A stretch of DNA of 54,204 nt from Nanobdellati archaeon (lineage in GTDB: Archaea > B1Sed10-29 > JAGVWA01). The stretch spans positions 1 to 54,204 of the forward strand of contig JAGVWA010000014.1 of the NCBI GenBank assembly GCA_018304505.1, given 5' to 3'. Shown here piece by piece: positions 9,461 to 17,839 of the stretch; position 1 is the stretch's first letter, and each line of letters starts with the position of its first letter. The position numbers were made by a program, and so were the translations under genes. The notes under the pieces are model-generated. The model was not told the DNA's origin and made no database searches. It worked only from the letters and a program-made list of their open reading frames with translations.

Positions 9461-9470
9461 GATTTTTATA
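9461..9470 (+). promoter_or_regulatory. TATA box of the membrane TBP-repeat gene
   Basis: The stretch TTTTTATAT, just after the ThiI-like gene, lies about 25 bp upstream of ATG 9493. It therefore supports a leaderless transcript and decides against the in-frame TTG at 9484. Confidence 0.55.
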
Positions 9471-9492
9471 TGCCCACTGTTTCTTGTGCACA

Positions 9493-11643
9493 ATGAGCCG
9501 TGTAAGTGCAGCAAATAAAATGGCAGCGGGCCGTATGGACTTTAAAGTAGAAAACATCCTAGCCACGGCAAAGTATCAAGGCAAGATTGATGTTGACAAG
9601 GTTTCAAGGAAGTACTGGAGCAGCCGATACCATGAAGAGGCGTATGGGGCTTGCCAGGTTAAGTTCAGGGAATCAGGCGCTACATTTGGCTTGTTTGATC
9701 ACGGCAAGTTTACGATAACAGGGGCAACGTCAGAGACGGAACTCGATGATGCTGTAAGACTATTCGCGAAAAAAATAGTTCCGCCACTGAGCGACCGTAA
9801 ATTGATAGTTACAGATGTTAAAATCGAGAACATCCTCGCCACCGCTGACCTAAAGCAGCACATCGACCTTGTGAGGCTCGTGAGGAAAAGCAGGGGCATA
9901 AAATATGACCCTAAGAAATTCCCCGCGGCGTTTGTGCATTTTAAAAAACCTGATGGCACCGTCACACTGTTCGCGAGTGGCAAGCTGACTGTTACTGGTT
10001 TGTCAACCCTGCCGAGCATCAATGAAGTCGTGTCTAAAGTGAAGTCGATTGTAAGCCAGCAGGCTGCACCTGCAAAACCAATATCATTAAGGCCAAAGAA
10101 GATGCGCGCGCGCGTCGAGAACCCCGCCCTGCATTTTGGGGGAGCCTTTGTGATGCCTAAGAGGAGAAAGAGCCCGTTGGATTTCAATGTTGAGAATGTT
10201 CTGGCAACCGCAGACCTTGACACAAACCTTGACTTGTTCCGCATTACAGAGAAAATCAAGTCAGCAAGGTTCAAGCACGGCCCAATGGGGGTAGTGCAAA
10301 TCGATTTAAATGATCCCGATTCTACAATGGCGATGTTTGCTAATGGCAAGATCACTTCAGCAGGGTGCGCGTCGCAAAAGGAACTCTCGGGGTGCTTCAG
10401 GAAAGTTTACGCCATGATAAAGCCACCTTTGTCTGATGACGAACCTCGGCTTTCAAAAATACAAGTTGAGAACATCCTTGCTACTGCTGATTTTAAGAAG
10501 CCCCTGAATTTGCAGAAGATAGCGAGGGCAGCAAAGAACGCAGAGTACAAACCCGCAACCTTTCCCGCGGTCGTTCTGAGGTTTAAGAAACCAGATGCTG
10601 CAGTCGAGTTGTTCGAAAATGGAAAATTGACGTGCATTGGCACCAGGACAATAAAGGATCTCGATGATGTGCTTGCGCAGGCAGCTGCACTGGTTTATTC
10701 AGTGATGCCGCGCCTCGCGGAACGGCCTGCAAAAACAAAGGTAGTGAAGGCAGGGAAGGTAAAAGCGCGACCACGGGTGATTCTGTGGCACAAGCAAAGG
10801 CACGCGAAGCTGAATGCATTTGTTTTAGTGGTGTTGCTGCTGGCCTTGTTCAGCACGGCCCTGATGCGCAGCGATTTAACAGGCCCTATTAACGGTTTTC
10901 CAGAAATCGTTTTCCCGCCGCTGGTGCCGGTTGCGCCGGTTGTTAATGAGACATTTGTTCCTCAAATTCCATCTGGAGGGATTTCCGGCATTGCCCAGGG
11001 GCCTGGCGGTGAGCGGATTGCGCAGCTAATCGTCACTATGAGTGAGCCTACTGACAAGGCCGCGGCCGCAGTGCTGACGTTTTACAATGGCGAGAACCAG
11101 ATATTCTATCCTGAAAAAATCGGAAACGTTTATGACGCGGGCTTGAAAAGCGAGCTTGATGACCCATTTATTATCGAGATAAACTGCAATAGCCTTGGCA
11201 GGCGCGTGGTGTCAAAGTATCAGTTTAATTTCACAGAGCCTATCATGGATTATGTTGCTACGTGCGATTCATTAAGCGGGAGCACTTACACCGCCTTATC
11301 GCGAAAAACAGCTTCTACATTACCCGGAACGCCACAGCAGGAACCAGTGCAGAGCGTGCCAACCGCGCCAGAAAAGTTTTTCATCAACGTAAAACTCGTG
11401 ACATCTGGCAACCAAACAGGGCAGAACATTACCTTGGTGTATGACGATTCGCCCGCGGATCCCGAAAAGCGGACAGAGGTGAGCAACCTTACGAACTCTG
11501 AGGGCTTCACGCAGTTCTACATATTTTCAAGCAACCTTTACTCGCCGTCGTTGTTCTATCAGTTTACCTATCCGTGCGTTGGCGGTGGAAGGAATCATGG
11601 GGAGTACATCAACGTTTACACTACGGTCATATTGAGTTGCTGA
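9493..11643 (+). CDS. Membrane-anchored protein with four TBP half-repeats
   Basis: I see four copies of the TATA-binding-protein half-repeat in this 716-residue protein: about 17-97, 108-187, 230-310 and 322-403. Each opens with VENILATA or a close variant and ends near the stirrup pattern F-x-x-GK-x-T-x-x-G. This equals two complete TBP saddles joined by a basic linker (188-229). The residues at the DNA-intercalating Phe positions, always 17 apart, are Tyr51/Phe68, Phe143/Phe160, Met265/Phe282 and Phe357/Phe374. A basic stretch (411-439) and one membrane helix (about 440-458) follow, then about 258 polar residues with several N-x-T sequons, predicted outside. Known TBPs are soluble, with two repeats. 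A membrane-tethered TATA binder, perhaps released by proteolysis, is inference. Confidence 0.88.
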   Translation: MSRVSAANKMAAGRMDFKVENILATAKYQGKIDVDKVSRKYWSSRYHEEAYGACQVKFRESGATFGLFDHGKFTITGATSETELDDAVRLFAKKIVPPLSDRKLIVTDVKIENILATADLKQHIDLVRLVRKSRGIKYDPKKFPAAFVHFKKPDGTVTLFASGKLTVTGLSTLPSINEVVSKVKSIVSQQAAPAKPISLRPKKMRARVENPALHFGGAFVMPKRRKSPLDFNVENVLATADLDTNLDLFRITEKIKSARFKHGPMGVVQIDLNDPDSTMAMFANGKITSAGCASQKELSGCFRKVYAMIKPPLSDDEPRLSKIQVENILATADFKKPLNLQKIARAAKNAEYKPATFPAVVLRFKKPDAAVELFENGKLTCIGTRTIKDLDDVLAQAAALVYSVMPRLAERPAKTKVVKAGKVKARPRVILWHKQRHAKLNAFVLVVLLLALFSTALMRSDLTGPINGFPEIVFPPLVPVAPVVNETFVPQIPSGGISGIAQGPGGERIAQLIVTMSEPTDKAAAAVLTFYNGENQIFYPEKIGNVYDAGLKSELDDPFIIEINCNSLGRRVVSKYQFNFTEPIMDYVATCDSLSGSTYTALSRKTASTLPGTPQQEPVQSVPTAPEKFFINVKLVTSGNQTGQNITLVYDDSPADPEKRTEVSNLTNSEGFTQFYIFSSNLYSPSLFYQFTYPCVGGGRNHGEYINVYTTVILSC

Positions 11644-11677
11644 GTAGCGAAAATTTAGAGGCCGAAAAAACGAAAAT

Positions 11678-12019
11678 TTAGAGAATCGCCCTGAAGCTTG
11701 CCTCTATTCGTCTTTTTGTCCAGCTTGATAAGGCATAGAGGAAGAATCCGCCGACGATGAAAACGATGAATATCAGCCTGATTAAGTCAAAGCTTTCTAT
11801 CCCTGCTGGTTGGAAAATGTCGAGTAGGAGAAGGATAAATATCGAGCTCGTGATGAGGCTTATGTAGGTGATCTCGTTCGATATTTCCTTTAAATATTCG
11901 ACAAGCAGGTAGTCGTAAGTGAATTGCGTGCCCATGGCTCTGGATGTGCCTGAAGGTTTTGCTTTGCTGTGGGGTGTTGCTTTGCTGCGGCTTGGTTTCA
12001 TGGTGGACGTTGCTGCCAT
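11678..12019 (-). CDS. Small two-helix membrane protein
   Basis: This is a 113-residue protein of unknown function. A basic, Ser/Thr-rich N-terminus (about 30 residues) precedes an amphipathic stretch and two transmembrane helices (about 53-70 and 81-98), then a short basic tail. The TATA box at about 12041-12048 fits a leaderless start at 12019. It stands alone between the TBP-repeat gene and the ribosomal stalk operon. Confidence 0.6.
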   Translation of the reverse strand: MAATSTMKPSRSKATPHSKAKPSGTSRAMGTQFTYDYLLVEYLKEISNEITYISLITSSIFILLLLDIFQPAGIESFDLIRLIFIVFIVGGFFLYALSSWTKRRIEASFRAIL

Positions 12020-12135
12020 GTTTTCACTTAAGCTGTTTTAGTATAAATATGTAGTGCCATGCCGTCTTTGGCGTGCGCTTTGGTGTGGGCAGGCACTCTT
12101 TCGATTATGTTGTTGAATAAAGGGTTTCTGGGTTT

Positions 12136-12429
12136 TTAACCGAAGAGTGCTGCTAGTCCGCCGCCTTCGTCTGCTGGCGCTGGTTCTTCCTTCTTTTCTG
12201 CTTTTGGCTGTTCTGCTGCTCCGCTTGCCTGGACTGCTGCTGCGACTGGTGCGACTGCTGCGCTGGCTATTGCTTCGTCTATGTCAACGCCGTCAAGTGA
12301 TGCAATGAGTGCCTTTACCTTGCCTGCGTCTGCGTCGATGCCTGCTGATTTCAGCACTTTTGTCACTGCGTCTTCAGTCACGTCTTTTTTTGCGGAGTGC
12401 AACATTAGAGCTGCGTATACGTATTCCAT
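12136..12429 (-). CDS. rpl12: Ribosomal stalk protein P1/L12 (aP1)
   Basis: The 97-residue acidic stalk protein dimerises through its N-terminal helices and recruits translation factors. It begins MEYVYAALMLHSA, has the usual Ala-rich hinge, a charged KAEKKEEP segment, and the conserved C-terminal tip GGGLAALFG. It is the last gene of the L11-L1-L10-P1 operon and follows L10 by 15 bp. Length and sequence are normal for archaeal P1. Confidence 0.97.
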   Translation of the reverse strand: MEYVYAALMLHSAKKDVTEDAVTKVLKSAGIDADAGKVKALIASLDGVDIDEAIASAAVAPVAAAVQASGAAEQPKAEKKEEPAPADEGGGLAALFG

Positions 12430-12444
12430 TTTTTTTCTCCTCCG

Positions 12445-13476
12445 TTATTCCTGTGGTGGTTGTTGTTCTTCCTGTTTTGTTGGTTCTGTTGGTGTTGGTT
12501 GTTCTTGTGGTTGTTCTGTTGTTGGTTGTGTGGGTTGTTCTGTTGTTGGTTGTGATGTTTGTGAATATCCTTTTGCCTCCAGCGTCGACATTAAGGCCGA
12601 GCCCCGTCGTCCGCCCTTGGCGATGATGTTCTTGATTGTCTTGCTTGTCGGGTAGTCTATGTGGTTTGCCAAACCCAAGGAATTGGCTTCTGCCTTGCGT
12701 AGCATTATTTTGATTGACTGTCTTGTCGGGTAGCCTGCAAAGACCGCAAGGTTTATCGAGTATGCTATTGCGTTATTCAGGGTTTGCCTGAATTGCTCTT
12801 CGTCGATGCTTAGCACTTCCGGCAGGTAGATGGTGCCGTCTTTGTATAACGCAGTTATCTGCAGGCCGATCTTCATTGGCTTTATGCCAAGTTTCAAGAG
12901 CGCAGAGGCCTTCACGGGTGTTATTTCCTCACCCGCCTTTACGATGATTGAGTCTTCAGCGATCACGATTTTGCCCTTGTCCAGCTTTACCTTGAGGCCC
13001 GCTTGCTTTAGCTCTGCTAGTGCAGGGCCTGCGGGCATGTCGGTTTCTGCTGCCGGCACAATGATGTCTCCTAGGGCTAGTTGCCCGGGCTTTGCTGACG
13101 CGTTGCTCATGTTCTTTTTTAGGTAATTGAACAGCTTGAATGGGTCTTCTTTTGATACGATTAGGCCTGCTGGGCCGTTGAGGTGTTCGGTTAGTTTAGC
13201 TAGGTCATAGTCCACAAGTTTGGAGATGGCTCGCCTGATCAATTCTGATCGCGCGACCTTGACGTCTGCCCTGCCCCTGAGTTTCTTTCGAAGTTCCTGA
13301 AATTCCCTTGACGGCAGCGATTCGATTGCGATAACTCCGACCACGTGCTGGTCCTTCAGAAAGCCTGCGATCTCGTCTACCTGTTTCAGTTTCCACTCGG
13401 CAACGCGCGTTTCAGCTGTTTCTGCCGGCTGTGCGCCAACTGTTGTAACTGGTGCTGCTGCGACTGCGTCTGTCAT
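12445..13476 (-). CDS. rplP0: Ribosomal protein uL10 (P0)
   Basis: uL10 anchors the P1 dimers on 23S rRNA. The 343-residue protein has the L10 domain (about 27-130) and the archaeal P0 insertion. The region that normally carries P1-binding helices follows (about 230-295). The C-terminus is unusual: instead of the acidic tail ending in a GLFG-type tip, it ends in about 45 residues of Pro/Thr/Gln/Glu repeats (PTTEQPTQPTTEQP). The start overlaps the L1 stop (ATGA), so translation is coupled. Confidence 0.95.
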   Translation of the reverse strand: MTDAVAAAPVTTVGAQPAETAETRVAEWKLKQVDEIAGFLKDQHVVGVIAIESLPSREFQELRKKLRGRADVKVARSELIRRAISKLVDYDLAKLTEHLNGPAGLIVSKEDPFKLFNYLKKNMSNASAKPGQLALGDIIVPAAETDMPAGPALAELKQAGLKVKLDKGKIVIAEDSIIVKAGEEITPVKASALLKLGIKPMKIGLQITALYKDGTIYLPEVLSIDEEQFRQTLNNAIAYSINLAVFAGYPTRQSIKIMLRKAEANSLGLANHIDYPTSKTIKNIIAKGGRRGSALMSTLEAKGYSQTSQPTTEQPTQPTTEQPQEQPTPTEPTKQEEQQPPQE

Positions 13477-14117
13477 TTCATCTCCACCTTTATTACTGGG
13501 CCCATTGTTGTTTTTATGAACATTGATTTTATGTTGCCTTCTTGGTTAGGCAGGCTCGCTATGACCTTGCTGTACACGAAGCGTATGTTCTCTTCCAGGT
13601 CTTGGTTGGGCATGTCTTCTGTTCCAACGGGGGTGTGCACTGTTGGCAGGAACTTGCCCTTGTTTTTTATGGTAATGGTTTCCTGTAAGCCCTTGATGAT
13701 GTTTTCTATCGGCGATCGTGGTGGCACGGGTTTCGGCATCTTGCCTTTTGGTCCGAGTACCTGTCCCAGGTTCTTGGCTACGAGGCCCATGATTGCGGGG
13801 TCAGCTTCTGCGAGGAAGAAGTCGATCTTGCTTGTGATTTGTTTGACCTTCTTCTTGTCTTGCCCAAGGTCTGAAAGTTCGGCGTCTGTAATGACGACGT
13901 CTGCTGCTTTTTTTGCAGCGTCCACCATCGTCTTTGTAATGACGGCTACGCGTTTTTTCTTGCCCCTGCCTTTGGGCAGCTTTAGTTCCAGCTTGAGCCT
14001 ATTGTCCGGCTTGTTGAAATCAACGGTGCGAAAATTGATAATTAAGTCTACGCTTTGATTAAATTTGCGTTGCTTGCTCTTGTCTTTGATTTCTTGTATC
14101 GCCTGTGCGAGTTTCAT
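13473..14117 (-). CDS. rpl1: Ribosomal protein uL1
   Basis: uL1 forms the mobile L1 stalk at the E site and in many archaea represses its own operon. The 214-residue protein begins MKLAQAIQEIKDKSK and contains the family segments VDLIINFRTVDF, KGRGKKKRVAVI and LGPKGKMPKP. ATG 14117 was chosen because GGAGGGTG lies about 7 nt upstream and it restores the family N-terminus; an earlier in-frame start adds ten unrelated residues. It overlaps the L10 start by four bases. Confidence 0.96.
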   Translation of the reverse strand: MKLAQAIQEIKDKSKQRKFNQSVDLIINFRTVDFNKPDNRLKLELKLPKGRGKKKRVAVITKTMVDAAKKAADVVITDAELSDLGQDKKKVKQITSKIDFFLAEADPAIMGLVAKNLGQVLGPKGKMPKPVPPRSPIENIIKGLQETITIKNKGKFLPTVHTPVGTEDMPNQDLEENIRFVYSKVIASLPNQEGNIKSMFIKTTMGPVIKVEMK

Positions 14118-14242
14118 GTAAAAACACCCTCCTAGCGCCTTCCTCATTGCGAGGTGCGGTAGTGTGTTGGGCAGTTGTTATCGTGTGGTGTTGCGTTAGT
14201 ATTTTTGTGTTTTTGGTTTATAAGCTTTTTGTTGCCTCGATT

Positions 14243-14497
14243 TTAGTCTTGGCCGTCTTGAAATTCGAGTGCTGATGCCACGAGGCTTAGCTGCTCGTTG
14301 TTTTCCGCCAGGGCTTGTTCAATCCTGCCCCTCGTATCTTTTGGCACGGGCCCCGTGTCGCCTATGTCGTGGAATTCATTAATTAAGTTAGTGCCTTCTG
14401 TGTCAAGCTCTTTCTGCAATGCCTGCAGTGCTGCTTGGTTTTGATGGTCCACGGCGCTATAAAATCTTTGATCAAATTGATCTTGGTTCATCCACAT
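14243..14497 (-). CDS. Met-Trp small protein inside the L11-L1 operon
   Basis: This is an 84-residue acidic helical protein of unknown function. The start MWMNQDQFDQRF closely resembles MWMTQDIFRKEA at 42775, so I place the start at ATG 14497 rather than the earlier in-frame ATG at 14536. It lies between L11 and L1 (46 bp after L11, about 125 bp before L1), where other archaea have no gene. It is one of twelve Met-Trp small genes in the window. It would be co-transcribed with the ribosomal operon unless a separate promoter in the 125-bp gap serves L1. Confidence 0.65.
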   Translation of the reverse strand: MWMNQDQFDQRFYSAVDHQNQAALQALQKELDTEGTNLINEFHDIGDTGPVPKDTRGRIEQALAENNEQLSLVASALEFQDGQD

Positions 14498-14547
14498 CTG
14501 CTTCACGTCCTTTGCGCGTTTTGATTTTTGGATCAAGCGGTTCTTGG

Positions 14548-15249
14548 TTACTTCTTCTTGGCGCCCTTTCCGCCTTTGCCACCCTTGGCGTTGGTTGCCG
14601 TTGCGGGTGCTGCTGCGGCTTCTTGGATCTCGGTAGTGCCCTTGACCTTCTTTTTCTTGCCTGCTTCTTCGCCTTCCTTTGTGGCTGCGCCTAATTGAGT
14701 AATGGCATCGATGTGCTGCTTGTTCTTTTTCATGACATCCTCCTTGCTGGGAATTTCAAGTTCAATTTTGCCTGAAAGCTTGTCATCAAACTTGCCTGTG
14801 TCAACCTCTTTCTGCATTTCCCGTGGGTCTTTTCCGTCTACGAGGATGCCCATTGGTATGCACGAGCCGATGACTTCCTTTAGGGCTGCCCTGTCGGACC
14901 GTCCATGGATAACGTTTCTTTTGGTTTTGAGGATCTTGATTAATTGATCAACTGCGATGTCGCCAGCCTTTACTAATGCTGCTTTTCCAGATCCTTTTTG
15001 GATAAAGATTGCGTTCTTGATCAGGGCACTTGTCGGCGGTGTACCAACTTCGATTGTGTAACTCTTTGCGGCAGTATCAACGATGACCTTTACCGGCACC
15101 CTGGTTCCGGCGAACTCTTTTGTTGCGGCGTTGATGTCTCCGACTACCTTGCCGATGTTCAGGCCCATTGGCGCCAGTGTCGGCCCTAGAGGTGGGCCCG
15201 CTGTGGCCTTGCCGCCTTCGATTAGCGCGTTTACGATTTTTTCCGCCAT
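14548..15249 (-). CDS. rpl11: Ribosomal protein uL11 with long C-terminal extension
   Basis: uL11 binds the GTPase centre of 23S rRNA. The first 165 residues are typical: N-terminal GGKATAGPPLGPTLAPMGLN, KIVVDT-type strand and the C-terminal RNA-binding domain (KRNVIHGRSDR). About 68 further residues follow, mostly Lys, Ala, Gly and Glu, ending KGGKGGKGAKKK; family members normally stop near residue 160-170. The tail is probably disordered and RNA-interacting. It starts 1 bp after Spt5 stops. Confidence 0.96.
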   Translation of the reverse strand: MAEKIVNALIEGGKATAGPPLGPTLAPMGLNIGKVVGDINAATKEFAGTRVPVKVIVDTAAKSYTIEVGTPPTSALIKNAIFIQKGSGKAALVKAGDIAVDQLIKILKTKRNVIHGRSDRAALKEVIGSCIPMGILVDGKDPREMQKEVDTGKFDDKLSGKIELEIPSKEDVMKKNKQHIDAITQLGAATKEGEEAGKKKKVKGTTEIQEAAAAPATATNAKGGKGGKGAKKK

Positions 15250-15250
15250 G

Positions 15251-15727
15251 TTACACTTTCGCCCCTGTTGTTTCTTTTGCTTCTTCCTTGTCCTGCTTTT
15301 CGATCAGGCGCACTTGCGATGCGTCTACTGTAATCGGAATCGGTACTGCTGATTCTATAATCTCCACGGTGATTTTTTCCTTGCCTTCATCTACGCGGAT
15401 GATGCGCGCTTTTTCTCCCTTGAAGGCCCCGCTTGTTAATTCCACGGTGTCCCCGCGGGCGAAGCCGCTGGTCATTGCCTTGACTTCGAAGAAGTGGTCA
15501 AGTTCTTGGATTTGTAACTGCCCTTTCACCAAGCCGCGTATGTTTGGGGCTTTGTAAGTAAGCTTCTTGATCTCGCCCTCGTTCTCGGCTTCTATTACCA
15601 GATAGCCTTTGAGCCCATCGATTAGCGCAATCGAGGGTATCGCGAGCCCTTCTAATTTTGTCTTGTTTTCGAGTATCTCTGCTACGACTTTCTCTTGGCC
15701 GATTACTGTTCTTACGCCAAAAATCAT
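15251..15727 (-). CDS. spt5: Transcription elongation factor Spt5 (NusG homologue)
   Basis: Spt5 binds the RNA polymerase clamp and increases processivity, pairing with Spt4. The 158-residue protein has an NGN domain (about 1-85, beginning MIFGVRTVIGQE) and a KOW domain (FARGDTVELTSGAFKGEKA, about 92-140). The short C-terminal tail is acidic/Lys-rich. It lies between secE and L11, the order found in many archaea. Confidence 0.96.
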   Translation of the reverse strand: MIFGVRTVIGQEKVVAEILENKTKLEGLAIPSIALIDGLKGYLVIEAENEGEIKKLTYKAPNIRGLVKGQLQIQELDHFFEVKAMTSGFARGDTVELTSGAFKGEKARIIRVDEGKEKITVEIIESAVPIPITVDASQVRLIEKQDKEEAKETTGAKV

Positions 15728-15813
15728 TTTCTCACGGTGTTTTTTAAGTGCTTAAAACTAGCCTTGCCTATTTTTTGGGGTATTTGGTTTAAAAGCTTTC
15801 TCTTTCTGTTGTT

Positions 15814-16005
15814 TTACACGAACCCAAACACGTAGCCGAGGCTCATGATTATATAGCCGATTGCTCCAAGGACCACCATTCCGAGGCCTGTTACCTTGGC
15901 CACGGCGGCGAATTCCTGTTTTTTTGGTTTTTTAGTCAGCCGCATGACGCGTATGGCCCTCGTTACAAAGCTGCCTGTTCGCTCTTGCAGGTTTTTCAGG
16001 TCCAT
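15814..16005 (-). CDS. secE: Preprotein translocase subunit SecE (Sec61-gamma)
   Basis: SecE clamps SecY in the translocon. The 63-residue protein has an amphipathic helix (residues 1-38, containing RVMRLTKKPKKQEF) and one membrane helix (about 40-62). Length and topology match archaeal SecE. It is between ftsZ and spt5, the expected order. Confidence 0.94.
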   Translation of the reverse strand: MDLKNLQERTGSFVTRAIRVMRLTKKPKKQEFAAVAKVTGLGMVVLGAIGYIIMSLGYVFGFV

Positions 16006-16040
16006 TTTTTAGTCATCTCTTTTGCTGTTTCGTTGCTGGG

Positions 16041-17267
16041 CTACACATAATCGAGGTCTAGGTCTGCGTCTGTGCCGCGAGAGCTGCCTTCTTCGAGGTA
16101 GGGTATCCGGCCCCCAGATATCAGCACCATTGCTTGTATCGTATTCCTAGGTAAGTCTTCGTTGACCATGGCGCCCCATATGATGTGCGATTCATGGTGT
16201 ATCTTTGACGCCACGGCCTCGCAGATGATTTCTGCTTCCCTGAGGCTCATGTCGCCCCCGCCGATGACGTTTATCAGGGCCCTGTTTGAATCTGACACGT
16301 CAACATCAAGCAGCGGCGAGTTGAGTGCCTCTTCGACAGCCTCCAATGCCCGGGCCTCGCTTGAGGTCGTGTCGCCTGAACTTTCGCCGAGGCCGATCAT
16401 GGCAGAGCCGCCGTCGGTAAGGATTGTCCTGACGTCTGCGAAGTCAAGGTTGACTAAGCCTGGGCGTGTGATCATTTCTGTGATGCCTTTTACCGCATTC
16501 GTCAGCACCTCGTCGGCTACCTTGAAGGCCGCATTTAACGGCAATTCAGGTACGATTTCGAGTAGCTTATCATTTGGGATGACGATTGTTGTGTCCGTGT
16601 GTTTCCTCAGTTTCTGCAGGCCGCTGAGGGCGTTCTGCATCCTCTTTTTGCCTTCAACAGAAAATGGCAATGTGACGATGGCCACTGTCAGGGCTCCCAT
16701 GTCCTTTGCCACGTTTCCAATAACTGGGGCACAGCCTGTTCCCGTGCCGCCGCCAAGGCCACATGTTATGAATACAAGGTTTGCGTCGTCCAGAACCTCA
16801 CGGATGTCGTCCTGGTTTTCCTTTGCAGCTTCCTCTCCAACTTGCGGGTTTGATCCTGCGCCTAGTCCGCGCGTGAGCTTTTTTCCAATAAGGACTTTCT
16901 TGTCTGCTGGAATCATGAGAAGGTGTTGAGCATCGGTGTTTACGGCAATGAACTCAGCGCCGTGAATGCCGATTTCGCTCATCCTGAGCATGGTGTTGTT
17001 TCCGGAGCCCCCTGCTCCAATGACTTTTATGCGGGCAGAGCTTTTGTCAAGCGTGTCTTGCAATTCTTTGTCTGTCATGGCGCCTTTCTTGGCCTTTGCT
17101 GCAGCTGCTGGCGCTTTTTTCTGTTCGTCCGCCGCCTGCCGCGCGAACTTTTTCAGTTCCATTTCTTCAGCATCAATGATGCTTGACGTTTTTCCTGTGA
17201 TCTTCGTTGAAGTGGTTTTTTTCATTTTGCCTTTTCGGCCCGCTGCTCGTTTTATTATCGATTTCAA
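16041..17267 (-). CDS. ftsZ: Cell division GTPase FtsZ
   Basis: FtsZ polymerises at midcell. After an N-terminal extension of about 75 charged residues (longer than usual), the 408-residue protein has RIKVIGAGGSGNN, the tubulin signature GLGGGTGTGCAPV (about residue 178) and the T7 loop NLDFADV. The C-terminus ends DLDLDYV, with a possible short partner-binding tail. It heads the minus-strand run ftsZ-secE-spt5-L11, but a 30-bp gap and probable TATA elements may separate the transcripts. TATA-like boxes lie near 17345. Confidence 0.96.
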   Translation of the reverse strand: MKSIIKRAAGRKGKMKKTTSTKITGKTSSIIDAEEMELKKFARQAADEQKKAPAAAAKAKKGAMTDKELQDTLDKSSARIKVIGAGGSGNNTMLRMSEIGIHGAEFIAVNTDAQHLLMIPADKKVLIGKKLTRGLGAGSNPQVGEEAAKENQDDIREVLDDANLVFITCGLGGGTGTGCAPVIGNVAKDMGALTVAIVTLPFSVEGKKRMQNALSGLQKLRKHTDTTIVIPNDKLLEIVPELPLNAAFKVADEVLTNAVKGITEMITRPGLVNLDFADVRTILTDGGSAMIGLGESSGDTTSSEARALEAVEEALNSPLLDVDVSDSNRALINVIGGGDMSLREAEIICEAVASKIHHESHIIWGAMVNEDLPRNTIQAMVLISGGRIPYLEEGSSRGTDADLDLDYV

Positions 17268-17413
17268 GTAGAAGCCCCCATATCGTTTTTAGTTTTAGTC
17301 ATTGTAGTCATGAACAGAAAGACTGATAGTAGTTCTGTACTAATTAGTATATAAGGATTTGTTTTGCAGGCGGGTAGGTTTTTTAAGCCCTTGCGTTAAT
17401 ATTAAAACCACAT

Positions 17414-17495
17414 GCTGGTGTGGCAGAGCGGTTAATGCGCTGGTCTCGAAAACCAGTTCCGAAAGGAATCGCAGGTTCAAATCCTGCCGCCAGCG
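17414..17495 (+). tRNA. tRNA-Ser(CGA)
   Basis: The acceptor GCTGGTG pairs with CGCCAGC, with discriminator G. D-arm, anticodon arm CTGGT-CTCGAAA-ACCAG (anticodon CGA), a long variable arm with TTCC/GGAA stem, and T-arm GCAGG-TTCAAAT-CCTGC are all intact. No intron is present. Hairpin-rich DNA begins directly after it. Confidence 0.96.
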
Positions 17496-17839
17496 TAAGA
17501 GGGGCTTCGCCCCTTCTATCCCTGAAGCACTGCATTCGGCTTCGCCGAAGCAGAGCGGTTCTTTGGTTTTGAAAAACAGGGGTTTTCAAATTTGATAAAC
17601 GCGTAGCGTTCTGTCAAATGCAGCTTTCTTTTTAAGAAAGGTGCAAGCACCACCCTCAGCGTCAAAGGGCTTCGCCTACAACAAAACATGATTTTGTTGA
17701 GGCCTCAAAGAACTACGTTCTTTGCAGACCCTCTTGACACCTGCGGCGCATCAAGCATAGCTTGATGCACCTGTTTTTGGTGCGTCGAGGTGCCACAGTA
17801 AGGCTTGGCGCCATGGTTTTCTTTTCAACAACGCGTTTG
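17496..17839. repeat. Hairpin-string element after tRNA-Ser
   Basis: This 344-bp gap holds no convincing gene. It is a chain of short near-perfect inverted repeats, for example GGGGCTTCGCCCC, TTCGGCTTCGCCGAA, a GAAAAAC/GTTTTC hairpin, TTGATAAACGC-GTA-GCGTT (about 17596-17622), CAAAGAAC/GTTCTTTG and CATCAAGC/GCTTGATG. Several modules recur after tRNA-Thr (20236-20390) and inside the tRNA-Leu intron (40160-40314). A 23-bp block at 17510-17532 is identical to 20355-20377. Confidence 0.75.

Noticed and set aside
17496-17839. CRISPR array
   Set aside because: The repeats are different short hairpins without regular spacing or unique spacers, and no cas gene is in the window.
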